Shown one piece after another: positions 1-20,838 of a stretch of DNA of 64,000 bases (within the stretch, counting starts at the first letter, position 1; every line of letters starts with the position of its first letter). The position numbers were made by a program, and so were the translations under genes. A model generated the notes under the pieces. That model saw only the letters and a list, made by a program, of their open reading frames with translations. It had not been told where the DNA came from and made no database searches. Source of the DNA: Dromaius novaehollandiae (taxonomy: Eukaryota > Chordata > Aves > Casuariiformes > Dromaiidae); assembly GCF_036370855.1 (NCBI RefSeq), contig NC_088100.1, forward strand, positions 40,248,254 to 40,312,253, written 5' to 3'.

Positions 1-66
1 CTCTATGAAGCAATTGACAGTGAAGGGTCCAGATATATGCGGAGGAAAACTTCCAAGTGGGACTGA
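1..66 (+). CDS. SMIM8: SMIM8, last coding exon (3' partial)
   Basis: The window opens inside an open frame, already in codon phase at base 1, that ends in a TGA stop at 64-66. The 21 residues begin LYEAIDSEG and end MRRKTSKWD. They match, as I remember it, the C-terminus of small integral membrane protein 8, a vertebrate protein of about 97 residues with one central membrane segment. Only the charged tail after that segment is visible here, so neither the membrane span nor the start can be judged. A poly(A) signal lies about 150 bases downstream. C6orf163 follows on the same strand, the same neighbour as in human. The identification rests on a short but distinctive tail plus conserved gene order. 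The molecular function of SMIM8 is not established. Confidence 0.9.
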   Translation, partial: LYEAIDSEGSRYMRRKTSKWD

Positions 67-212
67 AGGAGGAAGGAAGGAAATCTGCAAATCAATCACA
101 GAGTTTTTCAAGGCAACTACTATTTCTTTCTCTGTCCATTGAAATAATGGATAAATGTCTCCCTTGCCATTTAATCCAATTTATGTTCCATTATAAATTT
201 CATGCATCTAAA

Positions 213-218
213 AATAAA
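213..218 (+). terminator. SMIM8 poly(A) signal
   Basis: A canonical AATAAA hexamer lies 147 bases after the SMIM8 stop codon, in AT-rich sequence. It is the first such hexamer after the stop and probably gives a 3' UTR of about 170 bases. Cleavage position is inferred. Confidence 0.6.
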
Positions 219-3200
219 TGGTAATTAAGATATATACAAACAGTAAAGTGATTTTAAGAATTGTTGCCTGGGATCTTCACAACATGTCAGAAGAGACACA
301 ATTGACTGATGTGCAGACTAGACTGGTAAATGCCCATAGAAATGTATATGATAGTTCAACTCATTCCTCTGTTTGATTAAGGTGAAAACAAGGGTTTGTC
401 TATTATTTTTTAAACAGGAGGTATATTACATTGTCTGTGAAAAGATAAAGTTGACCTCTTGTTCTGTTGAAAGTTGACAATTACAATTTTGCAAGTAAAA
501 TATTTTTAAGGTAATGTTAGATCTGATAAAAAAGTTGCTGAAGGGTTTTATTTAATGAAGGAAATTGTAAAATACAGACCAAAATGATCCTTGGATTATT
601 CCTGACTATTATTGGACATCCTTTCTTACTCTTTTGAACTACTTTTTCTCTGACTTCCTGAGGAAATGAGACTTGTGCAATTACTTTATCTATGTATTTA
701 TCAGTTGTCTCAACTCTCATCAAAGCATTTGAACCTTTTATTTAACTTCAGTTGAATTGGAAAAATTTCAAACAAGAATACATCCCAACAAGTTTTGTTA
801 AAAAGTAAGTATCCAGATAGAGGAGAAAAAGTTAAGTAAGTGCTCCTGCCAAGAGAAAGGCAGGAAGAACTCAGCCATCACCTGTCCTCTTTGGCATGAG
901 ACAGCAGACCAGTGAACATCCTGGTATCAGCTCGCCAATCAGCGTGTATAACTCCAGGTTAGCCAGAGATTGCATGGTGTTTGTGTCTGGTCAGCACAAC
1001 CAAAAATAGAGTGCTGGGGAGGGGGTCGGTAATACCAGAGGATAAAAAGTATGGGACCTGGTGTTATTAGAGTGCTGCAGACTAGGGGCATGAAAAAGTT
1101 CTGGGGTGTAATGGATAGTGCCATAAGGGCTAAGCAAAAAAATCTGTGATTTTGAAAGAGAAAAGGCACAAATAGGAGAAGATTCAAATTCGTAAGAAAT
1201 CAAGCGTTGTTAATTCCTGTACTCATGTAACTTTTTGTTTGTAAGTTGCATTTCAAAAACTACATTTCTCTCTGTTGCATTAATTTATTATAAGTCACTG
1301 AACTCAAATTAAAGATGGAAAGTCTAAAATCATCAGGTTCTTATGGCCACAGAGGGAAAAGAATTCATCAGCGTGAACAAGCTCAGTTTCTGCATGTGGG
1401 TTGGAGGTGACCCCCTGGCTGTGAGCATGGCAGGGGGCAACTGGATGTTGTGGCATTTACGTAGTGCGTGAGGTGGTCCGCACATAAGCCTTCCTGCTTC
1501 GCTTTGCCTTGAGCAAACCGTGCAGGTGGGTAATTTCCTATTCCAGCACTGAGACCTTATCCTGTGAGTGAGCATTTCCAGCTGCTTCTGTGTGTCGAGC
1601 ATTTCCTAGACAGTATCCCAACAGCCAAACTCTGAGACATGGTGAGAGGGTGCATACCAGGCTGTGCTCTTTTTTCCACCAAAGACCCTGCAATATTCTG
1701 GCTGCATTTTTCCATTCACCTCCTCATATTTACACCTCCATTAAATGCCCCCAAGAAGTTGAACAACCTCTTTAGCCCAAGAAGGAAGAATGTGTGAAGG
1801 GCATCTGCTCTGCTCTGCAGCTCTCAGAATTGTTTGGGGTTTTGTTATCCAGAGGATGAAGAAGGTGGCTTTGGAATGACTGCCTTAAGGGACAGCAGTT
1901 GCTCAATGGGATTTCTCTGCATGTCCCTCTAAATCCTGTGTTTTGAACCTGTGATTTTCCTCCTGTCCATGTTTTATAGTTACCTTTACCCAAAATTCAG
2001 CTGGGCCTTGGTTTGGCCACCTTCCTCTTGAGAATGGAGGCGAGCTTTGATGGAACTGTATCAAATAAATAGCAGCGTTTTCACAGCCTTTAAAGCATAT
2101 TCCCCTCTGTGAGCCTAGATGCCTCACAACAGCAGAGTCTTGGGGCAAATCTAAAAGCTTGCAAGAGACTGCGTTTTGAGAGGTGAAACAATTTTCAGCT
2201 TAATTAATAAAACACTCAGAATCATCAGATGCTCTGTATATCCCAAAGGATATATTTTGTTTCATAGGATATGAAGGATCTTCAGAATTAATCTTTTCTT
2301 TTAAGAAGGGTTATGCGGGATTTTAGCTCCGTATTCTTCAGTTCATTAAAAAGCCTGAGACTTCTATATTTGCGTGGATTTGACTAAATGATGCCAAAAA
2401 CAGTGCTACATGCAAGTAACCTGTTTTTTTTATAAATGCATTGATCCTGATACGAGCAGATGCTTCAAAATGAGCAAGCCCAATCAGTCATTTTCACATA
2501 TTTGGGAATGATGTGGGGTTTGGGTTCTTAAATGTCGAATTATGTTTTGTGAAGTGAATATGGATCTGGAAGTTACTGGGGAAAAAAGGGGAAGGGAAGG
2601 AAAAAGGTCTAGGATTAATCTGGGCAGAGCCTAGGTGATGCACGTATCCATGGGACTTCATAAAAAAAGTATGTCTGAGATGGGGCCTGTTATCTGTTGG
2701 ATGGAGTAATGTCTCATTGACCAGACTAATCCAGAACAGTCCTGGCTGAAGGAAGAGTGAATGTTTACACTTGTTCTTATTTTTAAGATTCTCCATATTT
2801 ATTTGTGGGAACTGCTGCACAGGTAGCTCTCTTAATGCTACAGAAATTATATATAAAAAGATTATGCTCAAATATAATACAAATGCAAATGCAGAGAAGA
2901 ATGTAGTAAATTAATGGACACTAAAGTACTAATACTGGAATTTGTTGTTTTAAGTACCTGATCTTTAACACATAAAAACTGTGTGTGTTGAGATTAAAGC
3001 AAAAATCCCCACCCAGACAAAACTATGTCAATAACAAAACTTGTTCATTGGACTCTGGAAGCAGAGCTCCCCTTATGCATACAGAGGATAAGCAAACACC
3101 ACCAGTACAATTTATTTTATCCTGCTTCTCTCAATTTCATTTTCAGTATAGTAATAAAAGTTTATGATGAATGATAGCTGGCTTGACAGGAACTGTAAGT

Positions 3201-3479
3201 CAAAATGATTTCCTGGGCAGGGACTTTTTTCAGCTTTTTGCCAATTCCTCATTATCTGTGCTGGCATACACGTCTTTACCAACAACAGCTACAAAATGCT
3301 GTGATTCAAATACCTGAAACAGTAGCTATTGCCCTGTTCTTAAAATCTCCGTAGACTACATGCCTTGAATAGGAATTATTGACATTCAGCAAAAAAAAGG
3401 CAGTAAACCCCCAAAGCCTGCTGCGATGCTGCTTACCTCTATTATCGGGGAAAGTTCTTTGTGAGCAAAGCTAGTCCTG
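219..3479. other. Intergenic, SMIM8 to C6orf163
   Basis: About 3.3 kb of AT-rich, non-repetitive DNA. All open frames are short and resemble nothing I know. I see no convincing splice-bounded exon, RNA gene or mobile element. It may contain SMIM8 distal 3' UTR and upstream control sequence of C6orf163. Confidence 0.5.
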
Positions 3480-11896
<8,417 letters not shown>

Positions 11897-11921
11897 GATT
11901 GCAAATAGGTAATGCTGAAAA

Positions 11922-11927
11922 AATAAA
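11922..11927 (+). terminator. C6orf163 poly(A) signal
   Basis: AATAAA 26 bases after the stop codon, followed by a T-rich stretch, giving a very short 3' UTR. Confidence 0.65.
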
Positions 11928-11929
11928 TT

Positions 11930-14900
11930 CATTTCTGTTCACCGAATTATATGCCTGTGGTTAGAAAGAGACAGAGAAAAATAATCACTGCTATATTAAA
12001 TAATTAAATGGTGAGCCATGCTTAGAAATTATCCATTAATCTTTGTTTTACAAATGCTAGGTCAGAGGTTGGAACATATAGCACTTGAGGAAGATCCCAT
12101 TCTTGAACCCTTCTTTCTTGAGGAGGGTTCAGAAAATCTGTCTCACAGTGAAGCATCAGTGCTTGGACTGTGAGGACTGTTGGCTGCGCCCCTGGACACT
12201 CCACTGTGCAGTTAGATACACAGACTCTGAACACCTTCGACCTGGGTTCTGAGGCTTACAGGGTGGTAAGATTTTATTCAATGCCATTTTAATGAAAAAC
12301 TCTAATTTTTTCTCAGCCTATTCATGTCTGGTCATCTGGAGGTGTAATAACTGCTTGTGCCAGTTCACTATGAGAATTTTCAAAAACAAACAGAAAGGAT
12401 AATGGATAACTTTGCTCTTATGTGATAATTTTCTGTGATTAACCATACAAGATAACCCAGTGCATGCTTCTTTTAGAAACTGTAGTCCATTCAAGTGGAT
12501 TATTACATAACTTTTGAACCGTTACTTAGAGCAAAATGAGATAGAACAGGTCTGGAACTGGCCTCTGTTCTGTTTAAGAATGAGGAAAAGACAGAATGCT
12601 GACTGACAGTCACAGTCTTAAAAAACACATTATTATAAAGAAGACAAAGATAAAATTTCCATTCACCCTCTTTTGTCCAAATTTGAAGCATCGATGTTGC
12701 ATTAACTTATTTTTTCTGATGCTTTTCTTTCTTCCAGTTTTTAAATTAAATAAAATTTCGAATCAGAGCATGTAAGATTTTATAGCAGGGTTCTCTAAAT
12801 CTCCAGAGTGCTGTGGATATTTTACATTATCAACAGTTCTAAAGCAGTTTATGTTTATGCATGTGAAGTCTTCTACCATCAAAAATAAGGTTCAACAATA
12901 AGGGCTGGGCAGAAAAATAGGTCTGCCTACAGGCAGGAAGAAGAGTTTTGTCGAGTCACTATTTCTACACTAATAATGTACAATCTGCAGCTTGAAAGTC
13001 GAGCTGTCTTTGAGAAATAATTGTGGGGCCATATGTAGTATTTGTGGAATAGGAAACAGGGAATCAACTGTTCTCTGACAGGATTTCCTATTCAATGTTT
13101 TGTCTGGAAACAGAAACAGCTGAGTATTAGGTGACCAAATCTAAATTTCTCCACATCCTTAGCAGTCTTGGGAGATCGATGTAGGATTTAGCCAATCTCC
13201 AGCAAGCAGCTGAGTCCTGTAGCCTCAGGAAAATGTAATGCTGGACCCACTGCTTGTACTCACTAGAGGAGGTGGGCTTGACCAGCTGCAATTGGAAATA
13301 GGCAGTGAGGGCAGTGCTAGTCTCCTCCCCCAGTGACAGCATCACACCCAGGCAGGACATGACCACCTCCAGGACATCCTGGAGCAATTAGTCAGAGGCT
13401 TTGGGGGGTGGGAAAGAGCAGTAAGGTGAAACACAGAATAAGAGACCTTGCAGGGAGCACTGTCCCCTCTAGAGACCACAGGGAAAGCTGCATAGGCTGG
13501 ACTTCGATCCTATAACACCTGCACAGGGGATTTTCACACCCCAGTGCTGTCTCACAGTCCCTTCCCTAGGCTGCTTGGGGGCCAAAGCACTGCCCTCTTG
13601 AGTAAAGGGTTAGTGCTGCCTAACTCCAGGTGTTTCCCTTGTGCTGACTCCAGCTACCTCCTTCCATGACACCATCAGCTTGCAAGGTCGTTGCGTGCCT
13701 TCCTGCTTTCAGACTGGCTGGCCCAAAAGTGCTTCTCATGCTCTACGGTGCCAAGGTTCTCCCCTCCCAGTGAGTGGAGAGCATCTCATGATACTTTACT
13801 CCTCCTTGCTGGCTGGAGGATACAGCTGAGCCTGCATCTTCCAGAGCAGTGGGAGTTTGGCCATGTGTTTGCTTCAAGCAAGATCTTTTGGGTTCTTAGA
13901 TACTGAACTGCTGCTACTTCCCCAGGTCCATTAGCTCTGCAAGCAAGAGTTACATGCTCTGAAAGCACAGCTTGCTTGAGGGACACCTTCTAAGAAAAAA
14001 GTGTGTGCCAGCAAGGCTGCAAAACAACTTTCCTGTGGGAGAACTCAAGTTTATCTATTCATACGTTCTTGAAGCCTGGGCTGCTTCAGATGATTCTCTG
14101 GTGGCAATACTGGATCTGAGATTCAGCCTGCCTAAATGTCTGATTTGCCTTCACTGTGTAATTTTTTTTTATAGTGTTTTGCTTAATATTCTCTAAAGCT
14201 TTGTACCTCATTTGTTACTTGTTAATCTGAAACCACTGTATAGCATTTTGAGTATGAGCTCAGGGGTGTAAAGGAGCTTGTCTTTCCCTTTATGGTAGGT
14301 GATATAAAGTCTAATATGTTAAAGGAAACTCTCTGTATGCATGTTGTTTAGAGGAACTTTTAAAAGCGTAATCTGTGCAGTCTGTTTTCCTCATGCTTGG
14401 AAAAAAATCCAGAAAACAAGAAATGAAAACCATCTCACAGAGATCCATTACTCTACGAAACTAAGAACGGAAGAAAAGAGAAGTCACAGATTTCTTGTGG
14501 AACAGTTTAATTCATATAAAATACTTCACACAGATGTTTGGCATGCTCTGGCACTATTTCTGACATAAACGTCTGCAAAAACTTAACCTCACTAAATTAT
14601 GGAAGCTGCTTCTGTACAGCTAATGCTCTGTGCTCATCTCCCCTCTTATAAACCAAATGGAAAGAATCCGAGCTTCATTTTCACCATTGTCTAATCAAAT
14701 GCACAAACTGTACAGAGCCCAAGATAAAGCTCCTGCTTACGTCCCGAAGTCCTATAGTCTGACGCACTTCGTGAGCTCTCTAAAACCATTTTAAAAAAAG
14801 CTCTAATGTTTGTGAAGCATAGAAGTATTTGGAAACTACACCAACAAAATACTGGAACTAAAGTACTAGCAGCTGCATCCTGAAATGCCTAAAGCTGCTG

Positions 14901-15040
14901 AGTGCTCTCTGTTAGATTATGGGATAAAAGGTTCGTCTCCACGCACACGGAGGAGCACAGAGGCATGCTGGCAGGAGCGGATCCCCACCCCAATAACCAC
15001 GTGGAGAACAGAGGCAGCACAGGGCACGTTACAGGATGCA
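11930..15040. other. Gene-free stretch downstream of C6orf163
   Basis: No supported gene. A moderately GC-rich patch (about 13.2-13.9 kb) contains a minus-strand open frame of 86 codons (13127-13387) that I do not recognise and that lacks convincing splice sites or conservation clues. The remainder is AT-rich unique sequence. Confidence 0.4.
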
Positions 15041-15048
15041 GGGAAGAG

Positions 15049-16120
15049 TGTTGTGGTATTGCACAGGACTTACTATGGGATGTTTCAGGGAGGAACCAAA
15101 GGTGAGGAAAGGGAGAAATCAAGGTGGGTTGGGGAGGAACAAAAGGGGGAAAATAGAGGGATAAGGGGCTAAAAGGGGCTGGCTGCATGTAACCAGGCTG
15201 CTGGCCAGTACGCTTGTCTGGCCATGCCCTGTGCCTGATCACCTCAGTCCGTCCTCTCTTCTCATTAAACTCCATTTCTACCTGTTCTCCTGGGCGTGGG
15301 GCTCTCTCCTGTGTGCGTGTGTGTCTGGAGGTCTAAGTGCCAGTCACTGGCATTGGGGGCACGGGTCAAAGAGGCCCGTGTGCCTGGGGCACCCACCACC
15401 GGAGAGACGGGGTGAGTGAGGGGTCTGTATGTGCCAGCCCCCGGCCAGGGGCCATGGGTGCCAGCGGCTGGAGAGACCAGAGGAAGCACGTGTTGTGTGT
15501 GGCACGTATGTCAGTGTGTCAGCGCTAGCAAACACCAAGCCGGCCTGGCCGACAAGGGGGATAAATGGCTTGGGAGCCAGGTATCGAAGCAGCCGTAGAT
15601 CTGGGCCAGGTACTGAGAGAGCAGAGGGCCTGCGAGTGGCTCCCGGAGTGTCCAGGAGGTGCAGCCAGCTGCCGGGGGGACCAGGGGGCCTGGGGGTCGG
15701 CAACTGGTGGAGTCGTGAGTCTGGACCAGCTACCAGATATCCACCTGCCTGCGGGTCTGTGCGCGAGGCATGGCAAGACCAGGGGCCCAGGGCAGCTGCT
15801 GCATAACTGAGTGTCCATAGCCAGCAACTGGAGGGTTCCATATTTGTTTATATATAAAAATATATTTATTTATTTATATTTTCCACTGATCAACCAGAGA
15901 GAGGAACAGAATGAGGCACAGGATGGTGCTGTGTTTCCATGAGTGTTGTTTTCGGTCTGTGAAGATCTGTATGGATGGCTGCATGTATATGTACATAGGT
16001 ACTCTGTGTGTGTTTGTGTCTATTGGGAATACCTGCTCAGCCTCACTACTGCCCGGGCATGAGGACATGGACCTGCTGCAGGCTTGCTTCCATTGGGCTA
16101 CAGGATTCGGTAACTCCTAA
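15049..16120 (+). mobile_element. Probable solo avian ERV LTR with internal minisatellite-like repeats
   Basis: A GC-rich island in AT-rich DNA that reads like the long terminal repeats of avian endogenous retroviruses. It has a purine-rich upstream part (about 15.07-15.18 kb) and an ATTAAA-type signal at 15266-15271. Next come degenerate tandem units containing GGTCTG and CCAGC (about 15.33-15.84 kb), then an AT-rich TATA-like run (15841-15885). No gag, pol or env sequence lies on either side, so it would be a solo LTR fossil. Boundaries are approximate; I could not confirm flanking target duplications. Family and age are not determined. Confidence 0.45.
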
Positions 16121-19100
16121 CATTCAGTCAAAACAAGTATTCTGCAACTTGCATGTCAGAGAACCAAGCTGAGCATGAAGCGCTTCAAGCCCTCATGAAT
16201 AAACATTTTGTGTCCTCTTACGACAATAGAAAAGTAGAGTTTTTGTTCTTTTCCAGTGGGAAGGGTACAATATAGTCATCATACACACCCGCAATGCCTT
16301 GTTGTTAGCACTTCTTTCAGAAAAAGAGAAGTCACCCTGTCTTACAGGTAAGCCCACCTTTGAGCTGGGATTCAGTGGTACTCAAACTGACTGGTAGACA
16401 CCATGGCTGCCTGCACTGTGGGGCCTACAAGCTTGGGGACATGTTGGGAGACACATGGCATGGGGTTAGGATGCAGTCAGCTGTGTACAGGTCTGCAGGC
16501 ACACTCCAGGGAGGCTTTACTCCTCACGGTATGCACAGCATTTAACAATTTGTAGGACAGTCGCCTTGCTTCTCATTGCCCTTTGGGAAAGATCTTTTTC
16601 GTTTACTGCTCCCAAGCGTCAAGCTGAAGTTGTGTTGGCTCTGCTCAGGAATGACATGTCCTCTCAAGCCTGTGTGCTTGGTTCTGCAGGGCTGAAAGGA
16701 GCCACAGCATGGCATGAGTGGATAGCTCTGCAATATAAAGAGATAGACAAGACAGCAAGCAGTAGTATCGCTTTTGGACCTGGAGAACCATTTACCATGA
16801 ACACTGTTTATTTTAAGGAAATATTTTAGGAAGGAAAGTATCTGGCTAAGCCTGATGTAAGGATTTTTTGTTTCCATTCTAGTTGTACTCACTGCACAGT
16901 ATTAATCATGGCTAATGTGACCAAAAAAAAAGAAACTTTTTCGTATTCTGTAGGTTTCTGCATGTCAGATACTTAACTGTAATGAAATCTGTGAGTACAT
17001 GAGCTGTTGGTAGCTAATAAAAATTGGGAATTCACACATACAAGCAACCCTTTCATTGCATGAAGCAGAGACAACATATGTTTGTTGGCCTGATTTTGCT
17101 TCTGTTTGCGAAGGATTACTGCATGAAGTACACTACCCACTTCACTTGCAGTCTGAATCAGAGCAAGTGTGAATACATGCTTTTTGAATGTTTGTTTGAA
17201 GGATGCAAATGAAGAAGCTTTCAGATAACATCTGGATGCTAGGGTACCGGTGATGGCACATATTGACAGCTGAGTGTATGAAACAAAACCCAGAATGGGG
17301 AGCTGCAATGCTGTAACAGATAATGAAGGAAGCAGGATATCTCTATTAGGCATTCAGGATATGTTTAAAATTACCAGAATGTACCATAGCTTTTGTGTCT
17401 CAGGAACAGTGAAACCTTCTGTCTAAGGCAATGTTATAAAAGACTGAAAACTAGGTTGCCTAATTACTGTAGCTGAGCAGCTGAACTAACAGGGAGCTGC
17501 AGAGTGTGGCTGATAAGCAGCTAATTAATAAGCTAGAGACATCTTGCTTGTTAGTGCCTCAAAGGTCTGCAGAAGAGATCTGTAGTGTCTGGAAAGAAGC
17601 ATAAGCAGATTGTCAGATGTCCGACTGAACAACAGTTCAGCATTACGTTTGCTGCTAGTGAAAATAGGGTGGAGTAAGGAAACATCAGTGACTAATAACA
17701 AACTGCATCAACTGACTGGTGGGAGATGCAGATGCTGGTACAACTAGTATTAATACAGCATTAATAGTATTAATATTAATATTATTAATGCTGGCTAGCA
17801 CATAAATTCCATGCATGTTCTTGGGAGACGGTTTTGCCTGCAGAGGTAACAAGAGTGGCCAGAGGGAAGGATAAATCCTAGAAGAGAGAACAGGTCAGCA
17901 ACATTGATAAGAACATACTGAGGAGTGAAGAAACCCATGTCTTCTCCAGTGCAAGACACTAGGACTAGCAGTTAACACATTACCTTAGCTTTCTTTGGTC
18001 CAGTGAGATAACCAAGAGGTAGACAAACAGCTTAAGTAACAAAAGCTAGCAAACTAATTCCAAGTAGAAAGATAAATAAAACAGCTGTATTCCAGCTGTG
18101 ATATGGCTTGTCCATATCTTGAGTCTTTTGTAGCTGAACATTGGCAGTTTTTCTTGATCTTTCCTAAAACTGTCTCTAGCACTCACTTTGTTTTGGCTTC
18201 TCTTAAAGGTATGGCTGCCTTGTGCTTGTTATTGGATTATGCCTTTGTTTCATAAACTTCGACTCTTCCAAAATACAGCTGCAGCTCTCTGTTATGTTTG
18301 TCCTAAAACTTCAACTTCTTGGCTGACTAGAGAAAAATCCTACCCATCAAGGTGTCTGAGCACCATAGTTTTCCATTATTTTTTTCTTAAGATCATACAC
18401 TTCCGTCCTCTTACAAACTTTTCAAAAGGCACAAACACTTTTTGTTTGCTTATTTGAAAATTCAAACCACATTATAAAGAGAATATTGCTTGCCAAAGTT
18501 CAGCTCCACTTCATTCTGGCATCTCTTCCTGGGAACTCAGACTACTGATACCATATTAGCTGCATGGCTCTGGGTATTGTTGCTGCTTGCCACAAAAGGT
18601 GCAGTCCCTTCCCTGTGCTGCTATGGGATCCCACAATGGTTCTTGATTGTTGGGTTTGGGGTTTTGTTTTTTCTTCTCAGCATGTACTGGAAATAGTAGG
18701 TTTTGGAAAAGAGTGGTCTAACTCTGAGGCTAGCATCTGAGCTACTTTGGCTCTATACCTAAAATGTTAACCATCTTTGCACCTTCGTAAGCTTTTGACA
18801 GCCCCTCTTTAGTGGCATGTTTACAATCCTAATTTATACTCAGTTCTGATTTTCAGTGTGGATTTAAAAACCACTGACTTGGACATTCAACATTAAGCTT
18901 CATCTTGAAAAATCTTATAGTTTCATTATATCTGTAAGAATCCGTTGCTGAGACAATTAGCTGTTCTAGTGAGCATCTGAAGACTTTCTGTGACATTCCC
19001 TCTAAAGTACTAAGTGTGTGTGTTTACAAAAAATGCTTATTTCTGGGCCACCTAACTAGGTAATTCCATGATGTCCATGAAACCTGTTTGCTGCTGCCCT

Positions 19101-20738
19101 GCTTTCTAGTTGAACAACCTCGCCATTCACATGGTGACTTTTCAAGTGTTGCATCTCATTTCTTAGGTACGAAGGGCACTTCAGAGCAATAATAATCTCT
19201 AATAGAATGTATTCTTTCCTATATTTTGAGGAAATTGGCTTTCTGTATACTGTTGTATTATAAAGATTTCATTCCTATATAGGAAGGAAATCTGGAGGCC
19301 TTTGCAATTATTGTCCATTTCAATGAAAACAAGTTGAATTCTTAGAACAGTAACCTGGACACTCAATCGCATTAAATCTTTAGAGGTGACTGTCATGAGA
19401 AAATTACTCTCAAAATTTTGTTCAGCAGGATACATGTTATCACATGTTCCCAGCCTGGCTTCATAAATGGTCTGCACAAGCTGTTGTTTACAGATTTAGC
19501 TTTAAAAAGCCCTGGAAAGTGTCTCTGAAAGGTACCAAAGCTCGCTCTTTCAGGAAGAGCTTTCTGCCTTCTGACTGTCAATTAGTCTTTCTTCCTGGCT
19601 TCAGCTCACTGTCACTTATTGTAAGGATGGAGGTATCAAGAGGTTAGCACTTGCTAATTTAAGTAGGCCAGTTAAAAGGTATCCCTAGCCATCTTTTCTA
19701 GATTCAAAGTTTAACTCAGTGGTGTTCAGCAGGGGTTCATGGAACATGAATTCAAACAGAAGTGTTCTTAGATAGTGTGAGTAATGCATATGAGTAAATG
19801 CACTACTGCTCTGCTTGTGCCCCACTCCCTTTAACCTGACTTCTAAATACTGTTACAATGAGGTGAAAATTCATTTTTTCCCAAGTACCTTTGGAGAAGA
19901 GAGAAGAAAGGGGAGAAGGAGCAACTCTTGCATGCTTCTTTATGTGACACATCAAAAAAAAAATCACTTCTTTCCTTTTGGCTATGCTGCATACGGCATT
20001 ATGCCATGCAGCACCTAATATAACTCATCCAGAGCTATTTCAGGTACCAAGTTGGAGAACTGTAATAGAATGACTGAGATTTATGTGAACATAGAACGAA
20101 GGGTAACATCTCGGAGTGGAAGCACCAGAAGGAACAAAGGCAGGAGCAGGGCTATAAGAACAGCATGTGCTGGTGGCAGGTCATCAAGATGCTAGCACAT
20201 ATCAACTTGTAGCTTCTCAGGATACCAAGGCTGGGAAAAAAAGGACAGTGAGTAAATCCTGATGACTCACAGGAGTGGGACAGGCTAGAGCAACTAACCA
20301 CTGTCAGCACCTTCAGGGTTCGGAAAGACATATCCAGACCAGCACAAGGTTATCAACCCAAGGAGAGCCCTGAAGATGTGGTGTGGACTTGATAGGCAGT
20401 GTCCTTTGTCCTCTGTGTCATTGCAGTGAATCCTGGGCAAACCACCTGGATACAAGCATCTTCTTGCTTGTGAGCACGTTGTTATGCAAATGGGAGTGAA
20501 ATCAATTTTGTTTTAAATCAAATTTGCCTATGGAATACAATACACAAGAAATGAGCCCTGTATAATTTTTTGTTTGAGAAGCAGGAAGGTATAATACTGA
20601 AAAGGTATTACAAAGGAAAATCATAATGCTACTTTGAGTCTTTCTGCTGGTTTATCATTAAGTAGAAACCAAACCATAACACACAGAGTTTTGAGAAACC
20701 GCACTCTCAAAGCCAATATTCTCTCAATTCTTTTTTAG
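16121..20738. other. Gene-free stretch
   Basis: AT-rich unique sequence with only short open frames that look random. The one structural feature is the palindrome at 17756. I see no exon, RNA gene or recognisable transposon. Confidence 0.4.
17756..17793. repeat. Near-perfect 38-bp AT-rich palindrome
   Basis: The left arm CAGCATTAATAGTATTAAT (17756-17774) abuts the right arm ATTAATATTATTAATGCTG (17775-17793) with no spacer. The arms are reverse complements except for one pair, so the element can form a 19-bp hairpin or cruciform. It sits in gene-free DNA. Confidence 0.85.
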
Positions 20739-20838
20739 CTTGATGAAAAAGGTAGAACTTTATCTTTTGGGCACCAACTCACAGCATATTTAAGGTGTTC
20801 TACGGCTGAGATACTTCGCAGTCTTTATAGTAACACAG
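20739..20838 (+). other. Candidate unannotated exon
   Basis: A 100-base segment bounded by a strong acceptor (CAATTCTTTTTTAG) and a strong donor (CAG|GTAGGT). One forward frame is open throughout, starting LDEKGRTLSFGHQL and ending SLYSNT; the other two are closed. I do not recognise the peptide. It could be an exon of a noncoding RNA, of an unannotated gene or of an alternative transcript of a neighbour, or a chance pairing of splice-like sites. Confidence 0.25.

Noticed and set aside
13127-13387. Minus-strand 86-codon frame considered as a retroposed HEAT-repeat gene fragment
   Set aside because: The likeness was impressionistic; no repeat pattern or parent gene could be named.
15344-15841. 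Minus-strand open frame of 165 codons
   Set aside because: It lies wholly in the GC-rich, repeat-bearing LTR-like block and has no recognisable protein character.
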